This document shows positions 25,377-32,500 of a stretch of 32,500 nt of DNA, in pieces. The DNA lies in assembly GCF_000272045.2 (NCBI RefSeq), contig NZ_AJYZ02000019.1:337991-370490 (forward strand), read 5' to 3'. Made by a program: the position numbers and the translations under genes. The DNA comes from Vibrio crassostreae 9ZC13 (lineage in GTDB: Bacteria > Pseudomonadota > Gammaproteobacteria > Enterobacterales > Vibrionaceae). The notes under the pieces were generated by a model that made no database searches, was not told the DNA's origin, and saw only the letters and a program-made list of their open reading frames with translations. How positions within the stretch are numbered: the first letter of the stretch is position 1; each line of letters begins with the position of its first letter.

Positions 25377-25895
25377 ATGCAAAAGAAGCATTGGTCCAAA
25401 TTCGAGTTGCTGCATGAAGTCGTAACCAACCCCAATATTCACGTAAAAGGTCAACACAGTTATTACAGCGATTGCTGGGATAATGGGTTCGAGCAATCTG
25501 TCGTCCGTTATTTACATGGCGACGAAGTCAGCCGCCAGTGGGAGCCTCGATGGGAAATCGACGATGCCTACATTGGCAAAGGTGACACTCACATTGAAGA
25601 TGGGGTGTGGTTAGGCATGAGAGCGATGGTGATGCCCGGTGTGACGATTGGCGAAGGCGCTGTGGTTGCAGCGAATAGTGTGGTGACTAAAGACGTCGCT
25701 CCATACAGCATTATCGGTGGTTCTCCAGCTAAAGTCGTCAAATACCGCTTTGATGAGTCCGTTATTGACGAACTCATGTCATTCAAAATATACGAGTGGC
25801 CCTCAGATAAATTTGAAGCGCTGAAACCGTATTTATGTAACTCAGACTTTTCAAAGTTAAAGCAGGCGATAACGGATTACGACAATTGTTTGTAA
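25377..25895 (+). CDS. CatB/Vat-type xenobiotic acetyltransferase, apparently internally deleted
   Basis: This 172-residue left-handed beta-helix protein resembles CatB-type acetyltransferases, which modify chloramphenicol or similar compounds and are usually about 210 residues. The N-terminal FELLHEVVTNPNIHVKGQHS and YYSDCW, and the C-terminal hexapeptide part (IEDGVWLGMRAMVMPGVTIG, VVAANSVVTKDV, IIGGSPAKVVKYRF) are well preserved. Between VRYLHGDEV (43-51) and IGKGDTHIEDG (66-76) about 35-40 residues of the family pattern are missing, including the GNxxHRxDW loop that carries the catalytic histidine. The frame is kept. The protein may thus be inactive or have changed function. It is a single gene ahead of the type I secretion operon. 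Confidence 0.75.
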   Translation: MQKKHWSKFELLHEVVTNPNIHVKGQHSYYSDCWDNGFEQSVVRYLHGDEVSRQWEPRWEIDDAYIGKGDTHIEDGVWLGMRAMVMPGVTIGEGAVVAANSVVTKDVAPYSIIGGSPAKVVKYRFDESVIDELMSFKIYEWPSDKFEALKPYLCNSDFSKLKQAITDYDNCL

Positions 25896-25930
25896 GGAGC
25901 ACTTGTAACGAGCGTTTGTAAGGAGCGTTT
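25890..25930. repeat. Three 13-14-bp tandem repeats after catB
   Basis: Three copies of a TTGTAAGGAGCGTT-like unit follow each other, the first spanning the acetyltransferase stop codon. The middle copy has C for G (GTAACGAGCG). They contain AAGGAG-like sequences but no ORF follows them directly. Confidence 0.5.
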
Positions 25931-25948
25931 TTAAGGTACGGGTATAGC

Positions 25949-25974
25949 CACAGATTTGTGTAGAAAGATCTGTG
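25949..25974. promoter_or_regulatory. Inverted repeat CACAGAT-N12-ATCTGTG upstream of the secretion operon
   Basis: Perfect 7-bp arms (25949-25955 and 25968-25974) lie about 100 bases before the first ABC gene. It may be an operator for the secretion operon or a weak hairpin ending the acetyltransferase transcript; no T run follows. Confidence 0.4.
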
Positions 25975-26073
25975 TCATATTTATATTGAAAAACACGTTA
26001 AATCAGTCCGTTACCTTGCAATACTCAACATGGTGTACCAATCTTATTTCATAAGCATGGATAAGGATTGTGT

Positions 26074-27720
26074 ATGCCCGCAAGTTCAATGAAAAACAAA
26101 GGGGTGGTGGGGAAAGTCTTACTGCCTTCTTTACTCATAAATCTTCTCTCTCTCGCCGTTCCGTTAACGGTTTTGCAAATTTACGATCGTATTTTACCTA
26201 ACCAAAGTTACGGTACTGCCACTTTGTTGTTGGCGGGTGCAGCGTTGGCTGTTGCCATGGAAGCATTGATCCGGTTTGTGCGTACTTGGCTTTTGTCAGC
26301 CGCGGCCAGCAATACCGAGAAAGCGACCTATCAAACTTTGGTTGAAAGAGTAACAACGGCTTCATCAGGCCATCTCCGCCACATTGGTGTTGGCGGCGTG
26401 GAAGAGGGGCTTGGTTCTGTATCCAAAGTCAAAGATTGGTATTCCGGTGGTGTGATTGCAGGCTTTATTGATTTGCCTTTTGCCTTGATCTTCTTGGGCT
26501 TGGTGGCTTACATCGGCGGTGAGCTGGTGGCGATACCTTTGGCAGTTTGGCTGATTACTCTCGGAATCGTTTGGTTATCTTCTATTCGCGTTAAAAGTCT
26601 AAGTGAAGAAGCTTCCCAAGATGAGCAGGAGCGAAAAGCGTTCTTGATTTTACTGAGCCAAACCATTCAAGGAATCAAACGTCAGGCTGTTGAGTCTCGA
26701 ATCTTCAATCAGTTTAAATCCCTCAATAACGTTCGCTCTCAGTCTAAAGCGAGAGAAGAAGAACAGAACGCCTTTGCCCAAGAATGTATTCAGCTTGCCG
26801 CATTAGCCACGTCAGTTTTACTCGTAATTACGGGGAGCTTGTGGGTGTTGGATGGTCAGTTAACTACTGGTGGCTTGGCGGCATGTTCTATCTTATCTGG
26901 CAGAGCGGTTGCGCCTTTGAGTGTTCTGGTTGGGGTTAGAATCAAGCTTAATTCAATACACAGTGCCAATCAGGCAATAGAAAAATTGAGTGACTTATCA
27001 TTATCGGAATCTTCAGATTCTGAGCAAGTTGAGAACCACTTATCTGACTTTGAGACGTTGGAAATCAAGCAAGCGACCGTTGAAAGATATGGTGAACTCT
27101 CTCATGCAGATGTCACACTGAATAAAGGTGAGTTGGTTTTGTTAGAGAGTGAGGATCGCCACACCAACAGTCATTTATTGTCGTCGATTGCAGGTATTGA
27201 TGATCTAAAAGCGGGTGAGTGCTTCATTAACGGAGCTGCAGTTTCAATCGCATCCGTAACCAATATTGCTGCCTACTGTGGCGTTAAAGGGCAGTTGGTG
27301 TCGGGTACTATTCTCGACAACTTGTGCGGGTTTGACCCTGAGAAAACGCAAAGCGCCAGTGACTATGCAAAGCGTTTGGGTTTAACCAAAGAGATTACTC
27401 GATTACCCGATGGACTAGAGACAAAAATTGGCCATACGAGTGCTTCTTTGTTGAGTATGGGTAACGTGAAAATGCTCAATATCGCGGCTCAATTGGCAAG
27501 TGATAAACCCATAATCATGTTGGAAAGGCCGGATTCTTCACTTGATTTAGACGCCCTTGGGAATCTAGCTAAGGTGTTGGAAGAAGAAGTAACGGCAGGA
27601 CGCACGATACTGATGGTGAGCTACCATTCGAAGCTTCGCGAATTTGCTAATCGAATCATTACAGTGGAAAGTCGAGCTATTACGGTCGACAGCGAGAGCA
27701 ATCAGGAGGCCGTCGTATGA
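26074..27720 (+). CDS. Type I secretion ABC subunit 1 with degenerate ATPase domain
   Basis: This 548-residue protein has an ABC exporter membrane domain with about six hydrophobic segments (residues 15-290; first helix around LPSLLINLLSLAVPLTVL, motif QIYDRILPNQSYGT as in type I secretion ABC proteins) and a C-terminal nucleotide-binding domain (about 325-548). That domain has lost its consensus: the Walker A position reads ESEDRHTNSH (358-367) with no glycine loop or Lys; the Q-loop Gln is absent (YCGVKGQLVSGTI); the signature position reads LLSMGN; and Walker B reads IIMLERPDSSLD, with Arg where the catalytic Glu belongs. The fold is still readable (GTILDNL, LPDGLETKIG). The ATG at 26074 follows AAGGA and is preferred to TTG 26068. 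Its stop overlaps the next start as ATGA. Confidence 0.88.
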   Translation: MPASSMKNKGVVGKVLLPSLLINLLSLAVPLTVLQIYDRILPNQSYGTATLLLAGAALAVAMEALIRFVRTWLLSAAASNTEKATYQTLVERVTTASSGHLRHIGVGGVEEGLGSVSKVKDWYSGGVIAGFIDLPFALIFLGLVAYIGGELVAIPLAVWLITLGIVWLSSIRVKSLSEEASQDEQERKAFLILLSQTIQGIKRQAVESRIFNQFKSLNNVRSQSKAREEEQNAFAQECIQLAALATSVLLVITGSLWVLDGQLTTGGLAACSILSGRAVAPLSVLVGVRIKLNSIHSANQAIEKLSDLSLSESSDSEQVENHLSDFETLEIKQATVERYGELSHADVTLNKGELVLLESEDRHTNSHLLSSIAGIDDLKAGECFINGAAVSIASVTNIAAYCGVKGQLVSGTILDNLCGFDPEKTQSASDYAKRLGLTKEITRLPDGLETKIGHTSASLLSMGNVKMLNIAAQLASDKPIIMLERPDSSLDLDALGNLAKVLEEEVTAGRTILMVSYHSKLREFANRIITVESRAITVDSESNQEAVV

Positions 27721-29969
27721 ATCGTTTAGATATTGGTAACCCTTCAGGTACGAACAACCGTGCAGATACCAGCGGTCGACAAGAGGTGATGAATCATTTA
27801 GAAACCGAGAGCCTTTCCGTTCTTAAGCAGTTGGAAGTTAATGCTAATATCCAGTTGTTCGCACATCAATGGGTCGATGAAAATGGCATTGAATCAATCG
27901 ACGATATGTTTGCCTTGTTCGACAGGCTTGCACTGCCTTATCGCTTGGTTGCCAACCTAGATGAAGTTGGTGAACATAAATTGGTCTTACTGGTACTTGG
28001 TGAACATGAGCTGGTCTCTGGTCATTTGGAATCCAAGCAATTTGTTGCCTTTAATGCCAATAACGACATCACCGATGTCCCTCAGTTTTGTATTGTTATC
28101 GAAGGGCCACCATTAGAGAAGGCCTCTCCTGATTGGGTTGGTGAAAGGTTACATGCGTTTCGCCCCATCATTCCTAAATTGTTATTGGTCAGCTTTATCA
28201 CTAACTTATTTGCGCTTGCTGTTCCCTTCATCACGATGTCGATTTATGACCATGTGATTGGTGGTGATGCAGGGCATGAGTTGCAAGGTATCGCCATTGG
28301 CGCGGCGTTGTTGTTTGTGATGATGGGTTGGTTGAGAACATTACGTAGCCGAGTGTTTGCTTCAGTTTCCAACCGAGTAAGTCGTGAGATTTCTCAATCC
28401 CTCGTGCAGCGTCTGCTTCGTAATAGCTATGCTCAAAATCAGCAAACAGCTTCTTCTAGTCAGCAAAACCAAGTGATGTTGTCAGAGCGTATTTCAGGTG
28501 TGCTATCGGGGCCATTAGGAAATGCGTTATTTGACCTACCATTCATTCTAATTTTTGTACTAGCGATAGGAGTTTTAGGCGGATGGTTGGTACTGGTTCC
28601 AGTCGTCTCTTTAATCCTTTATTACTTGCTAGCAAAACGCTCGATACGCTCTAGCAGCAAGCGCTCGATGCAATCGACAGTCGCAGGTACGAATCGTCAA
28701 AACATGACTAATGAGCTGTCATCCAAGCTTGCCTTTATTCGCAGTGCTGGATTCTCAGAGCACTGGATTCAACGTTTCAAAAAAGCCAATCTTCTTGCTT
28801 CAACAGTGACCTTTAATCAATCGGTTCTCCAGAGTCGGTACACCTCGATTTACTATTTCATTGGTGTGGGCTCGACACTCGCCGTGATGGGGTTAGGCAT
28901 AGGACTTATTTTTGAACAAGTGATGACGCCCGGTGGTTTGATTGCTTCAATGATGTTGATATCTAAGGTGACGGGTCCTGCTCAGGTGTTGGCAAACAGC
29001 GCGATGCGTTTTAATAGCTTTAATCAATCCAAGCTGCAAGTGAACCGTATTTTGTCTCAGCCGTCTGAGCGTGAATTCAGTTACCAGCATCACCCGTTAC
29101 CCGTGGTAGCGCCTAACTTGAAATTAGACCAAGTGACGCTGCGCTATCCCAAACAGAGTCGCCCCGCTTTGAATGGTGTGAGTTTTGATATTGAAGCCGG
29201 TGAAGTTGTCGCGATTACCGGCCCTTCTGGGAGCGGTAAATCAACATTAATTGAAGTGCTGTCTGGCTTGCAGCCTATCCAAAATGGCATGGTCGAGCTT
29301 GAAGGCGTTAACCTCGTTCAATACGACCCGCAGCTTTATCGCCACTGGTGTTTCATTCGAGCCGCATATCCTGATTTGCTTACGCTGAGTATTCGAGAGT
29401 GGCTAAACGACGGTCACAAAGTCGAAGATCAGAAAATGATCTCTGCAATTGAAATGGTCGGCGGAAAGCGTTGGTTCGAGACATTATCAGGTGGGCTCGA
29501 TACTTCCATCAGCAGTATTCAGCCGGACAGCCTTTTTGACATGTTGTCTGGCAGCGTCGCGCAGATCCTAATTGATGCAAAAGCGCTGGTTTATGACTAC
29601 CCAATGTTCTTAATGGATAATCCTGTGCCTGATGCTCACCCAAATGCTAAACGTATATTTGGTGAGTTTGTGCAGTCGAAAAAAGGAAAAGCAACGGTGA
29701 TTTACACGTCCCACGATCCGGATTTAATCAAGCTTGCCGATAAAGTGGTGGTATTAAATGAAGGTGCAGTGGTTTATGCCGGTCCATTAGAGCCGGAGCA
29801 GTCTTCGAAGCAGGAACAGCCTTCAGAGCCTCAAGCTTCTCAAGAACCGCAGTTATCTGAGCAACCGTTATCTCAAGAGCTACAGCCGTCAACTCAAGAG
29901 GCGTCTGCTCAACAAAATGCAGCCCAACAAGAACAATCAGAGTCTAAGCAAGGAGTCGCTAATGACTAA
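27717..29969 (+). CDS. Type I secretion ABC subunit 2, Walker A intact but catalytic Glu replaced
   Basis: This 750-residue protein has an N-terminal region (about 25-140) in the place of a C39 peptidase-like domain but without a recognisable catalytic Cys, a membrane domain (about 150-440; LLLVSFITNLFALAVPFI and MSIYDHVIG), an ATPase domain (465-690), and a Gln/Ser/Glu/Pro-rich tail (691-750). Walker A is perfect (GPSGSGKST, 502-510) and the H-loop His is present (YTSHDPD, His666). The signature is altered (LSGSVAQ, 610-616), the Q-loop Gln is not seen, and Walker B reads MFLMDNP (630-636), with Asn635 replacing the catalytic Glu. It begins within the stop of ABC subunit 1 (ATGA) and ends 8 bases inside the HlyD gene. 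Presumably the two ABC proteins form a heterodimer in the inner membrane. Confidence 0.9.
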   Translation: MNRLDIGNPSGTNNRADTSGRQEVMNHLETESLSVLKQLEVNANIQLFAHQWVDENGIESIDDMFALFDRLALPYRLVANLDEVGEHKLVLLVLGEHELVSGHLESKQFVAFNANNDITDVPQFCIVIEGPPLEKASPDWVGERLHAFRPIIPKLLLVSFITNLFALAVPFITMSIYDHVIGGDAGHELQGIAIGAALLFVMMGWLRTLRSRVFASVSNRVSREISQSLVQRLLRNSYAQNQQTASSSQQNQVMLSERISGVLSGPLGNALFDLPFILIFVLAIGVLGGWLVLVPVVSLILYYLLAKRSIRSSSKRSMQSTVAGTNRQNMTNELSSKLAFIRSAGFSEHWIQRFKKANLLASTVTFNQSVLQSRYTSIYYFIGVGSTLAVMGLGIGLIFEQVMTPGGLIASMMLISKVTGPAQVLANSAMRFNSFNQSKLQVNRILSQPSEREFSYQHHPLPVVAPNLKLDQVTLRYPKQSRPALNGVSFDIEAGEVVAITGPSGSGKSTLIEVLSGLQPIQNGMVELEGVNLVQYDPQLYRHWCFIRAAYPDLLTLSIREWLNDGHKVEDQKMISAIEMVGGKRWFETLSGGLDTSISSIQPDSLFDMLSGSVAQILIDAKALVYDYPMFLMDNPVPDAHPNAKRIFGEFVQSKKGKATVIYTSHDPDLIKLADKVVVLNEGAVVYAGPLEPEQSSKQEQPSEPQASQEPQLSEQPLSQELQPSTQEASAQQNAAQQEQSESKQGVAND

Positions 29970-31275
29970 ACAATCTATCGAGAAGGGCAAGCGCTACGGT
30001 GAGCTTGTTGAATCACAAAATACGGCTCGTACATTGGCGCTGGCCACATGGTCGGTTGCCTTATGTGTTATTGCTTTTGCCACTTGGTCTGTAGTCACTC
30101 AAGTTGATGAAATCGCCAAAGCCAAAGGTGCTGTGATTCCGGAAGGCGAGAAGCAAGTATTACAAAGTGCGATTGGCGGTAAGTTAAAGCAAATTCTTGT
30201 TAAAGAAGGCCAGTTGGTAGAGAAAGGCCAGCCGCTTGTTGAGTTTGATGCCACTTTCCAGCGTACCGCCCTTGAAGAGCTAAAGTCCCAACAAGTGACG
30301 CTTCTAGCCAGTGTGGAACGTATGAATGCGTTGCTTGAGCAACGTGAGCCTAACCTTGCTGAGTTTGAGGTCGATTACCCAGAGATCGTCAGCCAGCAAA
30401 AAGCGCAGCTGAACGCGCAAAAAGCCCTCTACTTCCAAAAGCGTGTGGTGCTTGAGAAAGAGAGCGAGCAAATTGCAGAGCAGCTTCGTAGCGTAGAAAA
30501 GGCCTTGCCGAGTTATGAGAAAGAGTTAAATGCGACTAAGCAAGAGTTGAACATACTGGAGAAGGGTTATAAAGCGGGTAACATTTCACGTTTACGTGTG
30601 CTTGAAATGCGACAAAAATTGGCCAGTATCGAACAGAAAATCGAAGAAGCTCGTGGTAAGAAGTCGGTATTGATTAGACAAGCTGACAGTAATGACCAAA
30701 AAATCATACAGCTTCTGGCGGAAGCGAAAGCTAAAGTGAGCGATGATCGTTCTAAAGCCGTATCTGACTTATCAGCATTGAATGCTAGAGTTCGTTCAAG
30801 CCAAGCTAAATTGACGAACACTATGTTAGTGTCACCGCTACAAGGCTTGGTGCAAAGCATACCAAGCACGCAGGATGGTGGTGTTATTCAGCCGGGTGGC
30901 ACGGTAGTTGAAATTGTGCCTGTCGGAGGGAACGCTGACTTCAAAGCACGTTTGTCCCCAAGAGATATTGGTTTTGTGAGTGTTGGGCAGCCCACTCGAG
31001 TCAAGATTGATGCGTTTGATTACAGCCGCTTTGGGGCTTTAAAAGGGGCGGTAGAGAGTATTTCACCGACCACAAGTCAAAGCGAACGTGGCGAGATCTA
31101 TTATGAAGTTGTAGTGTCGGTTGATACGCCTTACTTCCGTGATAACCCTGAAAGCTTTTCCATACTGCCGGGTATGACGGGTGAAGTAGACATCACAACT
31201 GGCGAGAAGTCGGTGTTCCAATACTTATGGAAACCGATTTATACCAATGTTAGCGTGGCGTTTGGTGAGCGTTAG
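29962..31275 (+). CDS. HlyD-family membrane-fusion protein of the type I secretion system
   Basis: This 437-residue periplasmic adaptor links the inner-membrane ABC pair to an outer-membrane channel. A single N-terminal membrane helix (about 25-46, LALATWSVALCVIAFATWSV) is followed by a lipoyl-like half motif (GGKLKQILVKEGQLVEKGQP, 72-91), a long coiled coil (about 100-290, rich in Gln/Glu/Ala/Lys), the second lipoyl half (LVSPLQGLVQSIPS) and beta-barrel segments to the end (GGTVVEIVPVG, LPGMTGEVDITTGEKSV). The frame opens 15 codons earlier at 29917, but the ATG at 29962 follows AAGGAG and fits the family. It overlaps the ABC2 stop by 8 bases. No TolC-type outer-membrane gene is in the window; the usual genomic TolC may be used. 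Confidence 0.94.
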   Translation: MTKQSIEKGKRYGELVESQNTARTLALATWSVALCVIAFATWSVVTQVDEIAKAKGAVIPEGEKQVLQSAIGGKLKQILVKEGQLVEKGQPLVEFDATFQRTALEELKSQQVTLLASVERMNALLEQREPNLAEFEVDYPEIVSQQKAQLNAQKALYFQKRVVLEKESEQIAEQLRSVEKALPSYEKELNATKQELNILEKGYKAGNISRLRVLEMRQKLASIEQKIEEARGKKSVLIRQADSNDQKIIQLLAEAKAKVSDDRSKAVSDLSALNARVRSSQAKLTNTMLVSPLQGLVQSIPSTQDGGVIQPGGTVVEIVPVGGNADFKARLSPRDIGFVSVGQPTRVKIDAFDYSRFGALKGAVESISPTTSQSERGEIYYEVVVSVDTPYFRDNPESFSILPGMTGEVDITTGEKSVFQYLWKPIYTNVSVAFGER

Positions 31276-31311
31276 TTTCTTTTTATAACTTCATTTAAAA
31301 TAATCACACAT

Positions 31312-31343
31312 AAAAAAGGAACGCTATCTAGCGTTCCTTTTTT
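31312..31343. terminator. Bidirectional terminator between HlyD and the adhesin
   Basis: A perfect 13-bp stem, AAAAAAGGAACGC (31312-31324) and GCGTTCCTTTTTT (31331-31343), has a 6-base loop. A and T runs within the arms serve both the plus-strand secretion operon and the minus-strand adhesin gene. Confidence 0.92.
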
Positions 31344-31513
31344 GGGTTTACATTTATACCCAAGCCACTAAATAACTGTTCAACTTGCTTGTTAAAAGAA
31401 GCTATTTCAGCGCTGAATATTTCGTAAATGGAGTAATCTTTACATCAATGTTCGCCTTTAACTCACTCCTTTTTCATACCCAATGTTTAATCACTTTATT
31501 AGTAGAAATGGTA

Positions 31514-32500
31514 TTAATTATTGGGATCAATATCTGCTAGATTATCGACTTGCTGATGCTGATCATCATGTTGGTTGTCGTGACCATTATCATGTTGATG
31601 ACTTTCATCTGTAACTGCATCAGAAACATCAATATGTATACCATGTTCATCAACGAGTGACGCTTGCTCGCTTTGCGCCCAAACAAGATCCATGTCAGCG
31701 GGTTGATGTTGCAGCTCATTTTCTATTGCGTGATGTGTTGGTGTGATACCAAGGGCATCAAGGTAAGCATTTGCGCCATTCATTGAGGCATCATTCTCAT
31801 GACCACTTTGTATTGCGTCGGCACTGTCCAATTGGTTAGATTCATCGTCATTCGTGATGGCGATATCCACCTCAACGCTAAACTCCTCACTGTTAACTTG
31901 CTCAAAATCAGGAGCGTCATGTTGGATAGGAGAATCAGGTACTAAGTTAGTCGTTGCGCCCGTGTGAGTCACACCACCGTGAGCATCTTTAACGTCATAG
32001 CTGAAGTGTACATCGCCGTTATAGTCTTTTTCTGGGGTAAAGGTAAATGTGCCATCGGCATTTAACGCAATAGCACCATGGTCAGCCTGTAGGTTTTCAA
32101 TGGATAATTTACCAATATCGTTGTCGTCAACATCGCTAGAATTGGCCAGTAGCTGTGCTGGGGTGAGGACTATTTGGGTATCTTCCAAGCCATTCGCTAA
32201 ACGCACTTCAGCCGATGCGACGGGAGCATCATTGGTGCCATGAACGGCCACTGTAATATCTTTTTTAGCACTGCCATCGATAGATTCAACGGTAAAGGTT
32301 TGCTGGAAGCTTTCCCCTGCGCCTAAATGTTGGACTTTATCATTGTCAATATCGTATGACCATTGGCCCTGTGCGTTGATATTGAACCGACCACCTTCGG
32401 CGGTAGTGATGGTTTGTGCGATAAAACCGGCTTGATCGTGATCCGGGTCAATGACCTGTAACGTGCCACCACTGCTGAGTTGACTGGTGGTATTGCCAAA
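31514..32500 (-). CDS. C-terminal end of a large VCBS/cadherin-repeat surface protein (partial)
   Basis: The frame is open from the window edge to the stop, giving the last 329 residues of a larger protein. The first ~95 residues are a VCBS repeat (GGRFNINAQGQWSYDIDND, ending ITVAVHGTNDAP). The next ~90 are a tandem-95/cadherin-like domain (EDTQIVLTPAQLLANSSDVD, FTFTPEKDYNGDVHFSYDVK). The final ~145 residues are acidic and of low complexity, ending in a 31-residue Asp/His/Gln/Asn-rich tail beginning DESHQHDNGH. No RTX nonapeptides (GGxGxDxxx) appear. Such repeats are typical of giant biofilm or adhesion proteins moved by type I secretion, and the convergent ABC-ABC-HlyD operon makes this its likely cargo. 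A GTG within the VCBS repeat could be mistaken for a start; the protein clearly continues upstream. Confidence 0.9.
   Translation of the reverse strand, partial: FGNTTSQLSSGGTLQVIDPDHDQAGFIAQTITTAEGGRFNINAQGQWSYDIDNDKVQHLGAGESFQQTFTVESIDGSAKKDITVAVHGTNDAPVASAEVRLANGLEDTQIVLTPAQLLANSSDVDDNDIGKLSIENLQADHGAIALNADGTFTFTPEKDYNGDVHFSYDVKDAHGGVTHTGATTNLVPDSPIQHDAPDFEQVNSEEFSVEVDIAITNDDESNQLDSADAIQSGHENDASMNGANAYLDALGITPTHHAIENELQHQPADMDLVWAQSEQASLVDEHGIHIDVSDAVTDESHQHDNGHDNQHDDQHQQVDNLADIDPNN

Noticed and set aside
25896..26073. Integron attC/VCR site next to the catB-type gene
   Set aside because: CatB genes often sit in vibrio superintegrons, but no VCR-like core or paired attC arms were seen on either side.
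32252..32500. Start of the adhesin gene at the GTG near 32251
   Set aside because: The frame continues open to the window edge and the upstream codons form the rest of a VCBS repeat, so the GTG is internal.

Overview
The window looks like a stretch of a Vibrio chromosome, most likely the secondary chromosome of a Splendidus-clade species. This is inferred from protein character, the roughly 44% GC look and the gene order tkt-talB / SorC-type regulator / sseA / moeB-moeA / folE, which I recall from Vibrio chromosome II; no alignment was run. I found no tRNA, rRNA, CRISPR array or insertion sequence.

Layout. 1-3768: non-oxidative pentose-phosphate genes (transketolase, cut by the window edge, and transaldolase) on the minus strand, divergent from a SorC/DeoR-type sugar-sensing regulator; the shared intergenic DNA carries repeated GAACATTTG boxes. 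3941-5311: a secreted GH18 chitinase, convergent with a membrane GGDEF-EAL protein (5403-7697) whose GGDEF site is degenerate and whose EAL domain looks intact. 8083-9369: a 3-mercaptopyruvate sulfurtransferase and a small membrane protein, separated by five 18-bp tandem repeats. 9576-12358: an exported LruC-domain protein followed by a small Gly-rich lipoprotein. 12613-15480: molybdopterin genes moeB-moeA, divergent from folE. 15783-18829: a hypothetical gene overlapping yaeQ, a cold-shock protein and a PQQ-type sugar dehydrogenase, all on the minus strand.

19005-20293: a drug-efflux-type MFS transporter preceded by a 32-codon leader ORF whose stop overlaps the transporter start, then a relic of a FecCD iron-transporter permease. 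20772-23557: a lipid-uptake-like group of a crotonase, a FadL-type channel and an outer-membrane-like protein that overlaps fadL by one base. 23845-24957: an Old Yellow Enzyme-family oxidoreductase. 25377-25895: a CatB-type acetyltransferase that seems to have lost an internal segment.

26074-32500: the most unusual part. A tightly overlapped type I secretion operon (ABC-ABC-HlyD) faces the 3' end of a large VCBS/cadherin-repeat surface protein. Both ABC subunits have damaged ATPase motifs: the first lacks Walker A, signature and Walker B consensus; the second keeps Walker A but has a changed signature and Asn in place of the catalytic Glu. The adhesin tail has no RTX nonapeptides and ends in an Asp/His/Gln/Asn-rich segment. 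Together they suggest an atypical, perhaps undescribed, adhesin export system.

In short, ordinary housekeeping and chitin/lipid metabolism genes surround one atypical secretion locus. Most transcription units end in clear hairpin terminators, listed individually.
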